Assembly: GCF_958979055.1 (NCBI RefSeq)
Contig: NC_084896.1
Span: forward strand, 23,632,501-23,696,500
Reading direction: 5' to 3'
Length of the DNA stretch: 64,000 nt
From: Alnus glutinosa
Taxonomy: Eukaryota > Streptophyta > Magnoliopsida > Fagales > Betulaceae
In this document: in pieces, positions 46,356-57,370 of the stretch
How the letters are laid out: each line of letters begins with the position of its first letter
Position numbering within the stretch: the first letter of the stretch is position 1
The notes under the pieces: model-generated
Told to the model about the DNA's origin: nothing
Databases searched by the model: none
The model's input: the letters and a program-made list of their open reading frames with translations, nothing else
Made by a program: the position numbers and the translations under genes

Positions 46356-49235
46356 ATGAGCGCCGCTTTCCGGAGAAACGGCATTCCCCGCCTGTTACAG
46401 AGGCACTCGACCACCCACATCACCGACCCGATCCGAGCTCCGATCTTGCGCACCAAAACGACGCCGTCAAGAGCCTATTTCCGGCTATCCGATGTCCTCA
46501 GGAGAGCGCGAGAGTACGAGATCTCGCCGTCTCTGTTCTCTTCTTCGACTTCGTCGTTTTCGAAGGTCGGGTTCGTGGGGTGGTACTTGGGGATGGTGAA
46601 GACCTGGCCGGTCTTGACAAAGAGTGTAACCTCGGGGCTTATTTACACAGCCGCTGACCTCTCCTCTCAGGTAGTTAACGGAAAAACCGTGGGTATTTTT
46701 TTTTTTTTTTCATGTTTGTTTTGGGAAGTGTAGTATCTGTTTGGTTGTCGAGAAAATGGAAGGAAAATGAAAGAAAATACTTTTCGGTCAGTTTGTTGGT
46801 GGGGCTGGAGAATGTGTTGGGGGGGAAAGCATGTTGGTCAGATTGTTTTCTAGTAATTTCATGTTATAGAAAATGTATCATTTTAGCATCAAAATGAACC
46901 TTAAAGAGTATTTATTTTATTGAGATTGTTATTGTTTCTGAAATGGATTATTCGCCAAGAAGGTCAAAGCCTTGAAAATGTAAATATTTGAACTTGACTA
47001 GTCAAATATCTGTTCATTCGGGCAATTTGTGTTTCTACCATACCTAAATTGTGAGAATTTGAGTCGTAAAATCCTCACCTTGGAGCACTGCTGCTTCTGG
47101 TTCTTTGTATTTGTCTCCTGGTTTTCCCTTGTGAAATGAAAGGAAAAAAAGGGTAGAAGTAATGTGTGTATTGTGTAATGTCAGTTGTGTTTCTTTGCAT
47201 GAAACTTTTAAGCAAATGGAGATGCTTTATATACAGCTTCTCTTAAGATTTTTTAGTAGAGAAACTTGGAGGCAGATTCTCTATCATAGAGGATGCTCTG
47301 ACCTTTAACTATTATATGCATACATACTATTTATATTTTAATACCCTAGCAGCTTGCTTGCACTCGTAGGTTGCTTCCAAATATCTCTTTCTTAATAATG
47401 TTAAATAGCATGCATGTCTTGCAGGCATCTAAATGAATTTGGGTTATTAGGTTTAGCTCTCTGCCATCTCTGTCTCTGTCTCTCTCTTTTCAAGATTGAC
47501 CTTGGCAAACTGTTGTCTAGCTCTTGGCCATTAGCTATGAGCATCAAGCTTCTCTTTTCAGAAGGTCTTATGAACAATTTTCATTTTTTGTTTGTTTGTT
47601 TTCTTTCTTCATTTATAATTTTCGTTTTGTTGAGTTGGTTTTGTCTTTCAATTTTGTCAAGCTATGCATACCAAATAAAACCTTTGTAATTCCAATTCTT
47701 GCCATTCCTGCTTCTCTTGAACAACACCGTCTTGCTTCAAGTAAAATACAAAAGAGACTATTGCTATACAGCCAATATTAATTAGATATTGCTGGTTGAA
47801 ATGAATTGCTATCTTGATGGTTTCCAGCTTCTATTTCTTTTCCATTATTCTTACTTATGTGTTTTGTGGGTGAATATATTTTCTTTATATGTTTGATTCA
47901 ACCAGTTATTTACATAATACAATGTCATCTGCTTTTAGTCTGAATTGGTGAGTGCTCATATGTGTTTGTAGCAGGTCTATTATGTGTGTGTATACTTAGT
48001 CGTGCTTGTCTATTATGAGTTAAATGCTTTTATGAGTTGTTTTCTTCTACTATCTTTATATGGGGTTTTCCTATCAACTTTTCTTCAGACAATTGCATTG
48101 TCATCTTCAGAATCTTATGATTTTGTAAGGGCATTACGCATGGCTGGATATGGGATGCTAATTTTAGGACCATCGCTGCATTTTTGGTTCAACTTCGTGT
48201 CAAAGCTCTTTCCAAAGCGAGATCTATTCTCAACATTGAAGAAAATGGTCATGGGGCAGACAATATATGGACCTGCAATGACTGTCGTTTTCTTCTCTAC
48301 AAATGCATTTTTACAAGGTATACATGATTCTTTACTCGTTAAAATCTTTCTGATGAATATTGCTTTTCATTATTGTATGTGCACTATTCTCATGATTTCA
48401 GTGAAAATTACTTCATTGTTTATATGGCTTTATGTTCCAAAGTTGATATAAACTATCTGATTAGCAAAGAACAAAAATCAGTTGAACTCAAGACCCACTC
48501 CTCTGAGTATGAGTGAGACTTAATTAGAGGAAGTTGATGGTGGAAAAGATCCAAGTTTTGTCGTGTTGCATTTTGATGTTTGGGTTAGAACTTTTGATAG
48601 TGGAATGTATCCTGTTTGTAATAAGACATTTTGCATATAAGTTTGTCTTATTCAAGAAAATTCTTCACCACCGATCAAGATAAAGATCTATCCTTTTTTA
48701 GACTAACAGTTGATATTGTGCCCAAAAATTTCATGTGTCGACATCATTTTCTTTTTTTAATTTAAGAGCATATAGTGTCTTAAGTGGTTTCTTGGATGAC
48801 CAAACGCAGGTGAAAACACGACAGAGATTGTTGCCCGATTAAAGCGAGACTTGCTGCCTACATTTATCAACGGCATCATGTATTGGCCCATATGCGATTT
48901 TATCACATTCAGATTCACCCCCGTCCATTTACAAGTACGTGTTTCTTTTCATTTTCTTCTTTTTCCTTTCCCCTCTTTTGTGTGTTTTGCATGTATGTCT
49001 GCCTACGACATGAATGGCATCACCTAGGTTAGAGTTGGTGACTTATAATCTGATCATTTTGCACATATGATGCTATCACATACATCTGGTTATTAACTTG
49101 TGAATGTGGTCCTTGGTGTTTTAATTTTGACAGCCATTGGTGAGCAATTCGTTTTCATATCTGTGGACTGTGTATATGACATACATGGCAAACCTAGAGA
49201 AAGCAAGCCCAAATCCTAGCAGATTGACTCAATAG
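46356..49235 (+). CDS. Mpv17/PMP22-family membrane protein
   Basis: Four exons: 46356-46670, 48089-48317, 48810-48934 and 49134-49235. Phases match and the product is 256 residues. The N-terminal 75 residues are basic and rich in Arg and Ser, suggesting an organelle-targeting extension. The family core starts at GWYLGMVKTWPVLTKSVTSG (first transmembrane helix) and includes RALRMAGYGMLILGPSLHFW, the KMVMGQTIYGPAM helix, and the signature FINGIMYWPICDFITFRFTPVHLQPLVSNSF region before the last helix. Members are four-helix channel-like proteins of mitochondrial inner, peroxisomal or plastid membranes; the transported solute is unknown. It resembles Arabidopsis At4g33905 from memory. Membrane location is inferred. 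Confidence 0.9.
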
Positions 49236-49850
49236 TGTCGATTCATTTTACTCATCCGAAGATACAGATCTTACTTTTGACTGCACAGCCTTTAGGCAGA
49301 GGTTGCAAGTTTGGTTTATCTAGGTGTCTTTCCAGGAATTCAGACGGATGTCCACAGCAGAACCGTGGTGAAGCAGAATATAAATGAAATTGCGGCAACC
49401 ATGTTTGGTTCACGTTTTTGTGGTACTTTTAATTCATTTATAAAGGAATGATGTAGTTTATATTCTTTTACAGACTTTGAAGCAGAATATAAAGGAATGA
49501 TCTCATTTCGTTATATATCCTTGTTTGTAACTATTCTACAAAGATCTTTAGATGTGAATTTATGATGTGAATCTTAGTCTAAATAGGTTGTTGAGAGCAG
49601 AAGTCAAAGAAGGTATTCAAAAAAAGAAAAAGAAAAAAGAAAGCAAATGCTGACTGTAAAAGACTGAAATTCTTCCAATTAATTCAAACGTACCAACTCT
49701 AATAGAGCTTGCTGAATAAATAATACATCGACAACAATCCAAAAAGAAAAATAGAATCCCTTGAACTGAGAAAAATACTTCTAAAGGTAAGGATATACTA
49801 AATATCAAGAATATAAATTAAAGAAATTTGTTTTGGAGAAATATTATGGT
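49236..49850. other. 3' flank of the Mpv17-family gene
   Basis: Likely 3' UTR to about 49550, then AT-rich sequence. Nothing else recognised. Confidence 0.45.
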
Positions 49851-49859
49851 GTGAAAGGT

Positions 49860-50090
49860 TGTAATGGATCAGAATCGCTACAATTATTTGTTTGAATTGT
49901 TTACAATTCATGCAAATGATTGTTAGAGACCACTTTTATGACCTACATGACCGGATAAATAGTTGGACAATCTAATTTTTTATTTAGTCAAGTGGGTCTC
50001 ACGAGTGATTTCTCACAATCATCCGTTCGAATTTTCTACAATACGGACAAATAATTGTAGACGATCCTCATTCAGTTGTAATCGTGTAGA
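49860..50090. repeat. Inverted-repeat element, family shared with 22720-22915
   Basis: GCTACAATTATTTGTTTGAAT at left pairs with the complement of ACGGACAAATAATTGTAGAC at right. Probably a MITE. Boundaries approximate. Confidence 0.55.
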
Positions 50091-50124
50091 ACTTATTTTC
50101 GTTCTTGATGAAAGATTGCATCTG

Positions 50125-50330
50125 ACTCTAGGGAATCTTGTTTGCAAAGCTTGTCCAGACGAGGTTTGCAAATGAGTGATTCTGCTTCCAAAATTAGCTC
50201 AAGCAAAATTGCTCATTTGCAACGTCGTCCGAACAGGGTCTGCAAATGAGTGAACCTGCCTCAATCATCAGTTTGGCTCGTTTGCAAATCTGTCGAACCA
50301 TATTTGCTCGACACAGGTTATAGCTGAGTA
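50125..50330. repeat. Degenerate repeats of a TTTGCAAATGAGTGA motif
   Basis: TTTGCAAATGAGTGATTCTGC near 50164 recurs as CTGCAAATGAGTGAACCTGC near 50239. Related TTGCTCATTTGCAACGTCGTCC and GCTCGTTTGCAAATCTGTCG words stand in inverted orientation between and after them. Function unknown. Confidence 0.5.
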
Positions 50331-50957
50331 AATATGCCTTCTATTCTCAGTTTGGGACCGTGCCACATCAGATACAATAATGGTAAACAAAAAGAATTTG
50401 TATGAACATTACCAACAGAAGGGAAAATTGGCAAATATTTGACAAGCATGAACTGGCTTATTATATAATCTATAAAATGTTGTAGAACATGACAGTAAGT
50501 GTGTTGTTTTACTTGTTTATGCGTGCAGGAGCCACACTGCCCTTTTTAGTCCCCAAGAGATTGTAGAGAGAAATCAGGATTTAAAGCCATTGATCAGGAT
50601 AATCACTATACTTAAGATCAGATGATGACATTCCATGCTAGGATAGGTAATAAGTTAGCTACATTCTCTCTCACATAGATAATTTGGAGGGGGAAAATTT
50701 AGCAACCTGTACTGAAATGGATCATAAACTCATCATAAGCTTCTAAGCAAATGCAGAAACTTGCACTTGTAGATACATAAAAAGAGCAATTGTGAAATTG
50801 TGAAAGCTACACTTGCCAAGTTTTAGCACATGACGAGTGCAGCCTTCCGACATTAATTATCGAAAGATAATCAGAATGCAAAATAATAAAATAAAGTAAG
50901 AAAAGATCTCACAATGCTATAAAATCACTCATGACAATGACTTAATGTCAAACCGGT
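50331..50957. other. Intergenic, nothing recognised
   Basis: AT-rich with no supported gene or repeat. Confidence 0.45.
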
Positions 50958-51700
50958 AGGGTTAGATTCGAACTGATTTGAGTCGAGTCGAGTATTGAAT
51001 GTTCAAGCTTAGCTCATTTAATTTTATTTCGAACATGAGTCGAATTCGAACTTATCACCGAGCTAGATATTCTGTTCAAACTTGTCTCGTTTAATTTTAT
51101 TTTATTTCGAATACGAGTTGAGCTCGATCTTATCACGAGCTGCTCAATTAACTTATTCATTTCTTATATAAAGTAAATATCATTATTGTTTTCCTTCCCG
51201 TAAATCCATACTAATAATTAATAAATTAAGCATTGTTAAAATTTAATTCTTTGAGTTAATTAAATAAATTAACTGAATTTTAAATAATATAATCTCGAGT
51301 TTATATGAACGTATAGAAATTCATTATGCACATACACAAATTATGTGTGTGCATAAACACACATATAACCATACATACTCACAAACACACTCATGTACAC
51401 AAAAATCTATAAAACTAAACTCACAACAATAATTCAAGGTATATCTATCATGTTACTTAAGATTTCTTATTACAAAGCGAAAATAATAGGAAAAAAATTG
51501 AAAAATGAAAAGTTATATGAGTTTGAACAAATTTATTCGAGTTGAGTCGAGTTTATATGAGTATGTTTCATTTAATGTTCGAACATATATATTATTGTGT
51601 TTATGAACTATTCATTTATTATTTGAATCAAAATCGAATCAAATTTAACCAAATTGAGTTGAGCCAAGTTCACGAGCGGTTGAACTCATTTTACACTCCT
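50958..51700. mobile_element. hAT-like non-autonomous element
   Basis: Starts AGGGTTAGATTCGAACTG and ends ACTCATTTTACACTCCT. Many GAGTCGAG, GAACTTAT and GAGCTCG words occur in inverted order near both ends. Flanks AAACCGGT (50950-50957) and CAAACGGT (51701-51708) look like an imperfect 8-bp target duplication. About 743 bp, no coding capacity. The end sequences and 8-bp site fit hAT elements common in dicots. Confidence 0.6.
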
Positions 51701-51708
51701 CAAACGGT

Positions 51709-53771
51709 AAAGAAATAGACGGGTGAATAATAAACAATATTGCTAACATTACAAAAATACTTGTTCATGAATATATATACTCTGTTGCACATGCAATGCG
51801 TCCTGTACACGTCTTCCCCTCATTAGAGATGATTTATTTCTAATGCCAAAATGGTCTAGAGTCAATCCTGCAATCGCTTGGTAATGAATATACATTTCTA
51901 CTATCAGTTCGCCAATTTTCGATCCCATGCAAGGAGTCAATTTTGAAGAAAAAAAATCAATCAGAAGGAAACAACTAAAAATAAAAAAGAGATTTATGTC
52001 TTAGGTGTGGTTTAATCAATGAAATACTGGTCAAAGGTGAAAAATAGGGAACGCCAACTCAATCATGGAGTTGGATTTCATGTTGTTGAATATATTTTTC
52101 GACGGCCAGACCAACAATGGGTTACCTGCAAAATAGAGAAAATGATTATCGAAAATCTGTTTGGATCCCCAGGGAACCGAGAACACTCTGATACTTAAGA
52201 GTATATTATTTGACAAAATAACATAATGAAAAAGTTAAGAGAGAAAAATCGTATCTGAGCGTCATTCTCTTATCTTTGACGAGAATACTCCTCTTAAGAT
52301 GAGAGGCTCTTGGATATGGCCTCTGTATGCTTCTCCCATGGCAAGCTAAAGTTGTCTGATTAGTGGTGCGGATATTTGCCATGTAATGAGAGTTATTCTC
52401 AAAGTAGTGAGTTTGTGTAATTATATTTGAAGTAGTGGGGTGTTTGAGTGAAGTCACGATAATTATTTCCCCAACATATGTCAATCCACCAAGTTCTTGA
52501 GTCAAGTACAAGGCTGCACGATGATTTTATCTGATTTAAATTGGTACAGAGCTATCAAACTTCCATTTATCTAAAAGGAAGGATCCAACACTGATAAAAT
52601 ATGAATTCTATCACATGGCTGCCTTTTTCTTTTTCTTTTCTTCTTCTTTCTTTTTTTTTTTTTTTTTAATATATATATATATCACATGGGCCATGGCTGA
52701 CTTAAGTTCCATATGTTATGAACAATGAAAATTTTCGTTGGTTGTCTGCCTTTCTGGTAGACATATGACATATTTATCACATTGACTCATCAGCCTAATA
52801 TTGATTGATTAATCAATTAAACATTAACAAACACGCCAAGGATCATTAGCTGCTTTATGGAGTCAATGCCAATAGGTAAGGATCCAACGCCATTTTGACT
52901 TTAAAACCCTGTTTCCAATTTTTGTAAATTTAAAACTCGAGTTTACCAAGATTGTAAATCCAAGATTACTGTTCATTTTTCCCTCAATCAAATAATATAT
53001 ATATATATATATTCCCTTCTTATTAACATTTTGTTTTTTTAAAAAGGGAGTGGGGGGGGGGGGGGGGGGGGGGGGGTGTGGAATCATTCCGGGGTGGCAA
53101 AACTCTGCAATTTTAGGGTGTTCAGGTGGCAAAAGCTCATGGCTTTTAAATATTTTAATTAGATATATTGAAATAAGCCCTCATTCCTCCTGAAACTGCT
53201 TCATGGGTGCAACACCAAATAGGCAAATACAGAATCTGAGCAGGCAGATGTGATTATAAGGGAGGAGTGATATATTTGAATCAGACAGTGTCAAGAAAAA
53301 AGCTGATTCCAGATTAAGTTCTTAACTTGGTAAAAGTTTTAACGAGAAACTGAAATTACTGTGACCATTCTGAACAAAATAATGCTTTCTTAAATGCCAA
53401 ACTTGGTACATCAAAGAAGAAAAACAAAAGAGATATCATTGAAAAATGGTGTTACACTTCAAAAAGTGAGAACTCTTAATTGTGTCTAGAAGTTAACAAT
53501 TACTGTATGAACAACTCCCCCCTCCCCTACAATCATTAATGCCTATATCTAAATGTAACCTAACCAACTTGATTCAAAACTACCCATAAAATCCAGAACT
53601 TATTCCCTGGAAGTGCTTGTAAAATTCCTTAAAAGGCGAAGACCAAAATCATATAAGACTATAATCAATTCAAAATACTGAATCTTCAAAAGAATATGGA
53701 CATGAACTCATGTCCATGATCTCATCCACTGCTGAATTTCTAATCCATGTGCTAAGATAAGAAGGCTTTGT
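51709..53771. other. Intergenic between the hAT-like element and the Hfi1-like gene
   Basis: No gene supported. Contains a T tract plus TA run at about 52650-52682, a TA run at 52997-53012, and a poly-G tract at about 53050-53076. The last few hundred bases before 53772 probably include the 3' UTR of the minus-strand gene. Confidence 0.5.
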
Positions 53772-54854
53772 TCATTCTTCAGAATCACGCAAACAAACCT
53801 TCTCAAGCTGTATTGCCCAATCTGGTCCAAGTATTTGGGGATGCAATTCCATAGCGACACGAAAATCGAACATGGAAATGTTAGTAGATCTTGCTTCTCT
53901 TTGCGCGTATCTACAAGGTAACATCCCACCGATACCAGGTTGGAATTGATAGTTTAGTTGTTTAAAGTGATTATTTCCACACCTTGACCCAGCTAAACCC
54001 ATACAGGGCTCAATCAATCTCTTCAAATACACATCCAATGCGTTATTCAACAGGTTAACACAGTCCACTGAGACACCCATGCCCTCCTCCAACTTCCTCT
54101 CCAGACGACTTCTTAATGATCTTGTATCAGGTAGCTCACCACTGTTCTGACAGGTCTCTGGATGATAATTACTAGATACAGATACATTAGAAAGAGATTT
54201 ACGAGCTCCAGCCAAATTCATGCATATACCAAGTGGAGCTGTTACAGGGCTTCTACTTTGAACACCTGGGCTTCCTGCCATTTGCTCAACCTCTTCGCCA
54301 TCTTCAACAGATGCAACTTCAACCGGAGGTCTGCTATCAAGAGAAACCAACTCTGTTGCACTTTGCTGCTCTTCTTCCTTAGAAACCAAATCATCACACA
54401 CAACACTTTCAGGTTTCCCGTGTGGCCCCAGAGGACTTGGGCGGTCCCTAAACTTGCGATCCCTACTACCCGGAGACCTGACCTTGCGAGGGGAAGGAGG
54501 AAAGGCATCCCCATAAAGTGATTGGAGATTATTTCCCTGAAACCCATTTGAAACTTTAACATTAAGGGTACTTCCCACCTTCCTATTACTTTTCAATGGT
54601 GGAACTTTGGCTAGGCAAGCATTCTTGAGAATCGCTTTTATAAGCTGGTTGTGAAGAGGGATATTTTCTCTCCCAATAGTCCGCATGCAGAACTTATCAA
54701 ATTGACATTTGGTAATCTTGAAACTGAAAAACCTTCTAAGATGATCGAAGTATTTGTTAGCCCTCTCCTGCCCAATCTTTCTGAAAATCAGAGCTTTAAG
54801 CTCTAAAGTGTTGATTCGAGAATGGTTTTGATTGGGCAACATTTTCACCACCAA
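53772..54854 (-). CDS. SAGA complex subunit Hfi1/Ada1-like (SAGA-Tad1) protein
   Basis: Coding region in one exon, 360 residues; Met5 (MLPNQNHSRI) is an alternative start. The N-terminal SAGA-Tad1 region is clear at about residues 15-85: LELKALIFRKIGQERANKYF, HLRRFFSFKITKCQFDKFCM, IGRENIPLHNQLIKAILKNA. A low-complexity Ser/Pro/Arg middle (PPSPRKVRSPGSRDRKFRD) follows. The C-terminal histone-fold-like segment includes VDCVNLLNNALDVYLKRLIEP. In yeast and plants Hfi1/Ada1 is a structural subunit of the SAGA histone acetyltransferase/coactivator complex in the nucleus (family knowledge). A 5' UTR intron was read at 54869-55302. Confidence 0.88.
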   Translation of the reverse strand: MVVKMLPNQNHSRINTLELKALIFRKIGQERANKYFDHLRRFFSFKITKCQFDKFCMRTIGRENIPLHNQLIKAILKNACLAKVPPLKSNRKVGSTLNVKVSNGFQGNNLQSLYGDAFPPSPRKVRSPGSRDRKFRDRPSPLGPHGKPESVVCDDLVSKEEEQQSATELVSLDSRPPVEVASVEDGEEVEQMAGSPGVQSRSPVTAPLGICMNLAGARKSLSNVSVSSNYHPETCQNSGELPDTRSLRSRLERKLEEGMGVSVDCVNLLNNALDVYLKRLIEPCMGLAGSRCGNNHFKQLNYQFQPGIGGMLPCRYAQREARSTNISMFDFRVAMELHPQILGPDWAIQLEKVCLRDSEE

Positions 54855-54868
54855 AATTCCTCACAGCC

Positions 54869-55302
54869 CTAAAACAAAAATTCTCATCAAAATCCCGGAA
54901 TACTCCAGCAAAATCCGGATGATAAATAACACACAATCTTCAATTTGAAACCCAAAACCCTAACTCCCCAACGATGTTTCCATCTGAATATTCACCAAAA
55001 ACGAATAAGAAAACGATCAAAACACATATATTAAATTTCTAAAACAAACAAATTGGGACGTCCTACAGATCAAAAATTCACAAACTAAATATTGGTTACA
55101 ACGAGAAATTACCCAAACAATCAAATTATTAAGCAACTCAATTATCTGGAAAACAAAGTAACAGACACAAAAGCGAAAAAAAAATTGATATATTTTAGCA
55201 GAAATTTTCAGAACCAAAAGAAACCCATTTGAGAGCTCAATGAGAATCGAAAACCCAACAAGCGAATTGAGCATTGAAACGAGGTAGAGTGAGATCACGC
55301 AC
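54869..55302 (-). other. 5' UTR intron of the Hfi1-like gene
   Basis: On the minus strand the donor reads TTTAG/GTGCGTG with its last exon base at 55303. The acceptor is GTTTTAG/GGCTG with the first exon base at 54868, 14 bp before the start codon. The non-coding first exon spans about 55303-55440. Confidence 0.7.
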
Positions 55303-55440
55303 CTAAATTGGGACGTTGCCGAGGTTGAATTGGGTATGGAATTTGATTTGTCCTTTTCTCTTTCGCTCCAATAATCAATAGTTTCTTTTCTGGTGATCGA
55401 TGTTTTGCCTGTAAAATTCTTCTGATGCTGCGTAATGTAA

Positions 55441-55653
55441 ACAGGGAGAGACCAAACAGGGATTAAGATTCAAGGGTTAATGGACTTTTCCAAGTACTCT
55501 TCGTGTAAAAAAACACACGTCTCTTGAGCTTGATATTTGTGGACTCTGTAAGGGCCCGTTTGTTTGGGACAGTTTTTTTCCGACATGAGTTGAGGAATTT
55601 ATTTTAACACATTATTAAACAAGTAATCTTAAAAGAAAGCCTCAAATTTTTTT

Positions 55654-55695
<42 letters not shown>

Positions 55696-55810
55696 GATGT
55701 GATATTTTTAAAAGTCACATCAATTTTAAACAGATTTAAAATTTACCTGTATTCAAAATTTAAGTGATAATTAAAAATGTATGTGAAAATAAAATTTGCT
55801 AGAGCACCCT

Positions 55811-55843
<33 letters not shown>

Positions 55844-56364
55844 TTTTCATGCTTGAATTTACTTGAAATAATTAGCTTTTTGCTGTTTTTATTTTGTCCT
55901 GTGTACCTGTTCAGGAAGTTTTTCTAAAAAGGTCAAATTTCCTACAAAACGGTTTGTAGGAAATTCTATACAACCTACATATATGATTGACATGTGTTCC
56001 TTAGCATATGAGAATTATATATTGTTTTAATAACTTGTGCTTCTCACATGTTTATATCCTACTCCCTTAGATAAACATCATGGTTCAGTCCCTGAATTCA
56101 TGTCAGTTTAATAGATTAAATTGAAAGAAATTCTTCTAATCCAATTTGAAGAAAAACTTTGTCCTATTGTCTACAACTTATTTTAACTTTGTTTGGTTTT
56201 CTTGTTCTTTATTTATTTTTTAAGGGACTGCATAATTTTTTTGTTAACTAAACAAAAATCTGTTATGAAATTCCATTATAAATTTTAAATTTTTAAACTA
56301 ATATTGTAAATCTATTGTGCATTGTCACTTCAATGAGTTTTGAATTATTATTATTATTGTGAGG
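55441..56364. other. Promoter side of the Hfi1-like gene and low-complexity DNA
   Basis: Holds the Hfi1-like promoter, GGGCCCGTTTGTTTGGG near 55553 (a sequence often found at ends of dicot MITEs, without a partner seen) and two long T tracts at about 55655-55691 and 55810-55847. Confidence 0.45.
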
Positions 56365-56822
56365 AAAAATTTCACTTATAATCTATGATCTTTCATTACT
56401 TTTAAAATAAAGTATCCAAACTTTAAAACGTGTCAATTTAGGATATCCATATTTTAATTTTTTTTTTTTTTTTTTTCAATTTCAACCATTAGTTAGAAAT
56501 TTCCGTTAAATCCTATCAAAATTTTCAAAATACCCCTATGTATTATTTTAAAAACAAAAAAATTCAAAAAATTCAAAAACTCAAGCATGAGTATTTTTAC
56601 AAATTCTGTTAAATTCTACCAACACTAAAATCTTTGCAACTTTTTTCTTAAAAAAAAAAAAAGTATTTTGAGAATTTTGACATGATTTAACAAAAAATTC
56701 TAATAGAGGGTTGATATTGAAAAAAATTGAAAGATGAATACCTTAAATTAACACGTTTTAAAGTTTGGATGCCTTACTTTAAAAGTGATGAAAGATTAGG
56801 AGTTATTAGTGAAGCTCTTCAT
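56365..56822. mobile_element. Long terminal-inverted-repeat MITE, copy 2
   Basis: Ends AAAAATTTCACTTATAATC and the complement of TTAGTGAAGCTCTTC pair inward for roughly 200 bp. It sits within ATT repeats on both sides, so the target site was a trinucleotide run. Same family as 43256-43715. Confidence 0.7.
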
Positions 56823-57370
56823 TATTATTATTATTATTGTTGTTATTGTTATTATTGTCATGTTTTTTGAATAGGGTTGCTAAGGAGCCAAGTCCAGCAG
56901 AATTTGGATCTGTTTGAGCTTGATTTGAGCGACTTTATAAAAGTTTAAGCACAAGCCAAGCTACGATGCAGCTTAAAAATTCATGTTTGAAATTCAGGTT
57001 GTTTCGCTTTACAAATGATTTATCTTTCAATATCCAAAGGGAAATATATCAAAGTATTAATAGGGGAACAAAAGTTTTCATGTTATAACTCAACTGGAGA
57101 CGATAAACGTGAACAATGGGCCTCCAACCAGAATGCAGATGAGTGGAAATTTCATAATAAAAATCATTAAGAAATCTCAGTGGTCAAATAATAACATGAG
57201 CTCTTAAATATGGAAGATATCAATAAGCAATTGAAGAATTAATCTAGTGTTGTCAATGTGAATGGTCAAATCCCATCTCCAATAATAATTATAAGAATGA
57301 ATAGTTAATAAAATATGGCAGCCTGGATACCTATCCCTATAGTAAAGAAGTATACCAAGGTGGTCTCCCC
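56823..57370. other. 3' side of the PUT-family gene
   Basis: AT-rich; probably includes the 3' UTR of the minus-strand transporter. Nothing else recognised. Confidence 0.45.

Noticed and set aside
55553-55640. MITE start (GGGCCCGTTTGTTTGGG)
   Set aside because: No matching end or target duplication found.
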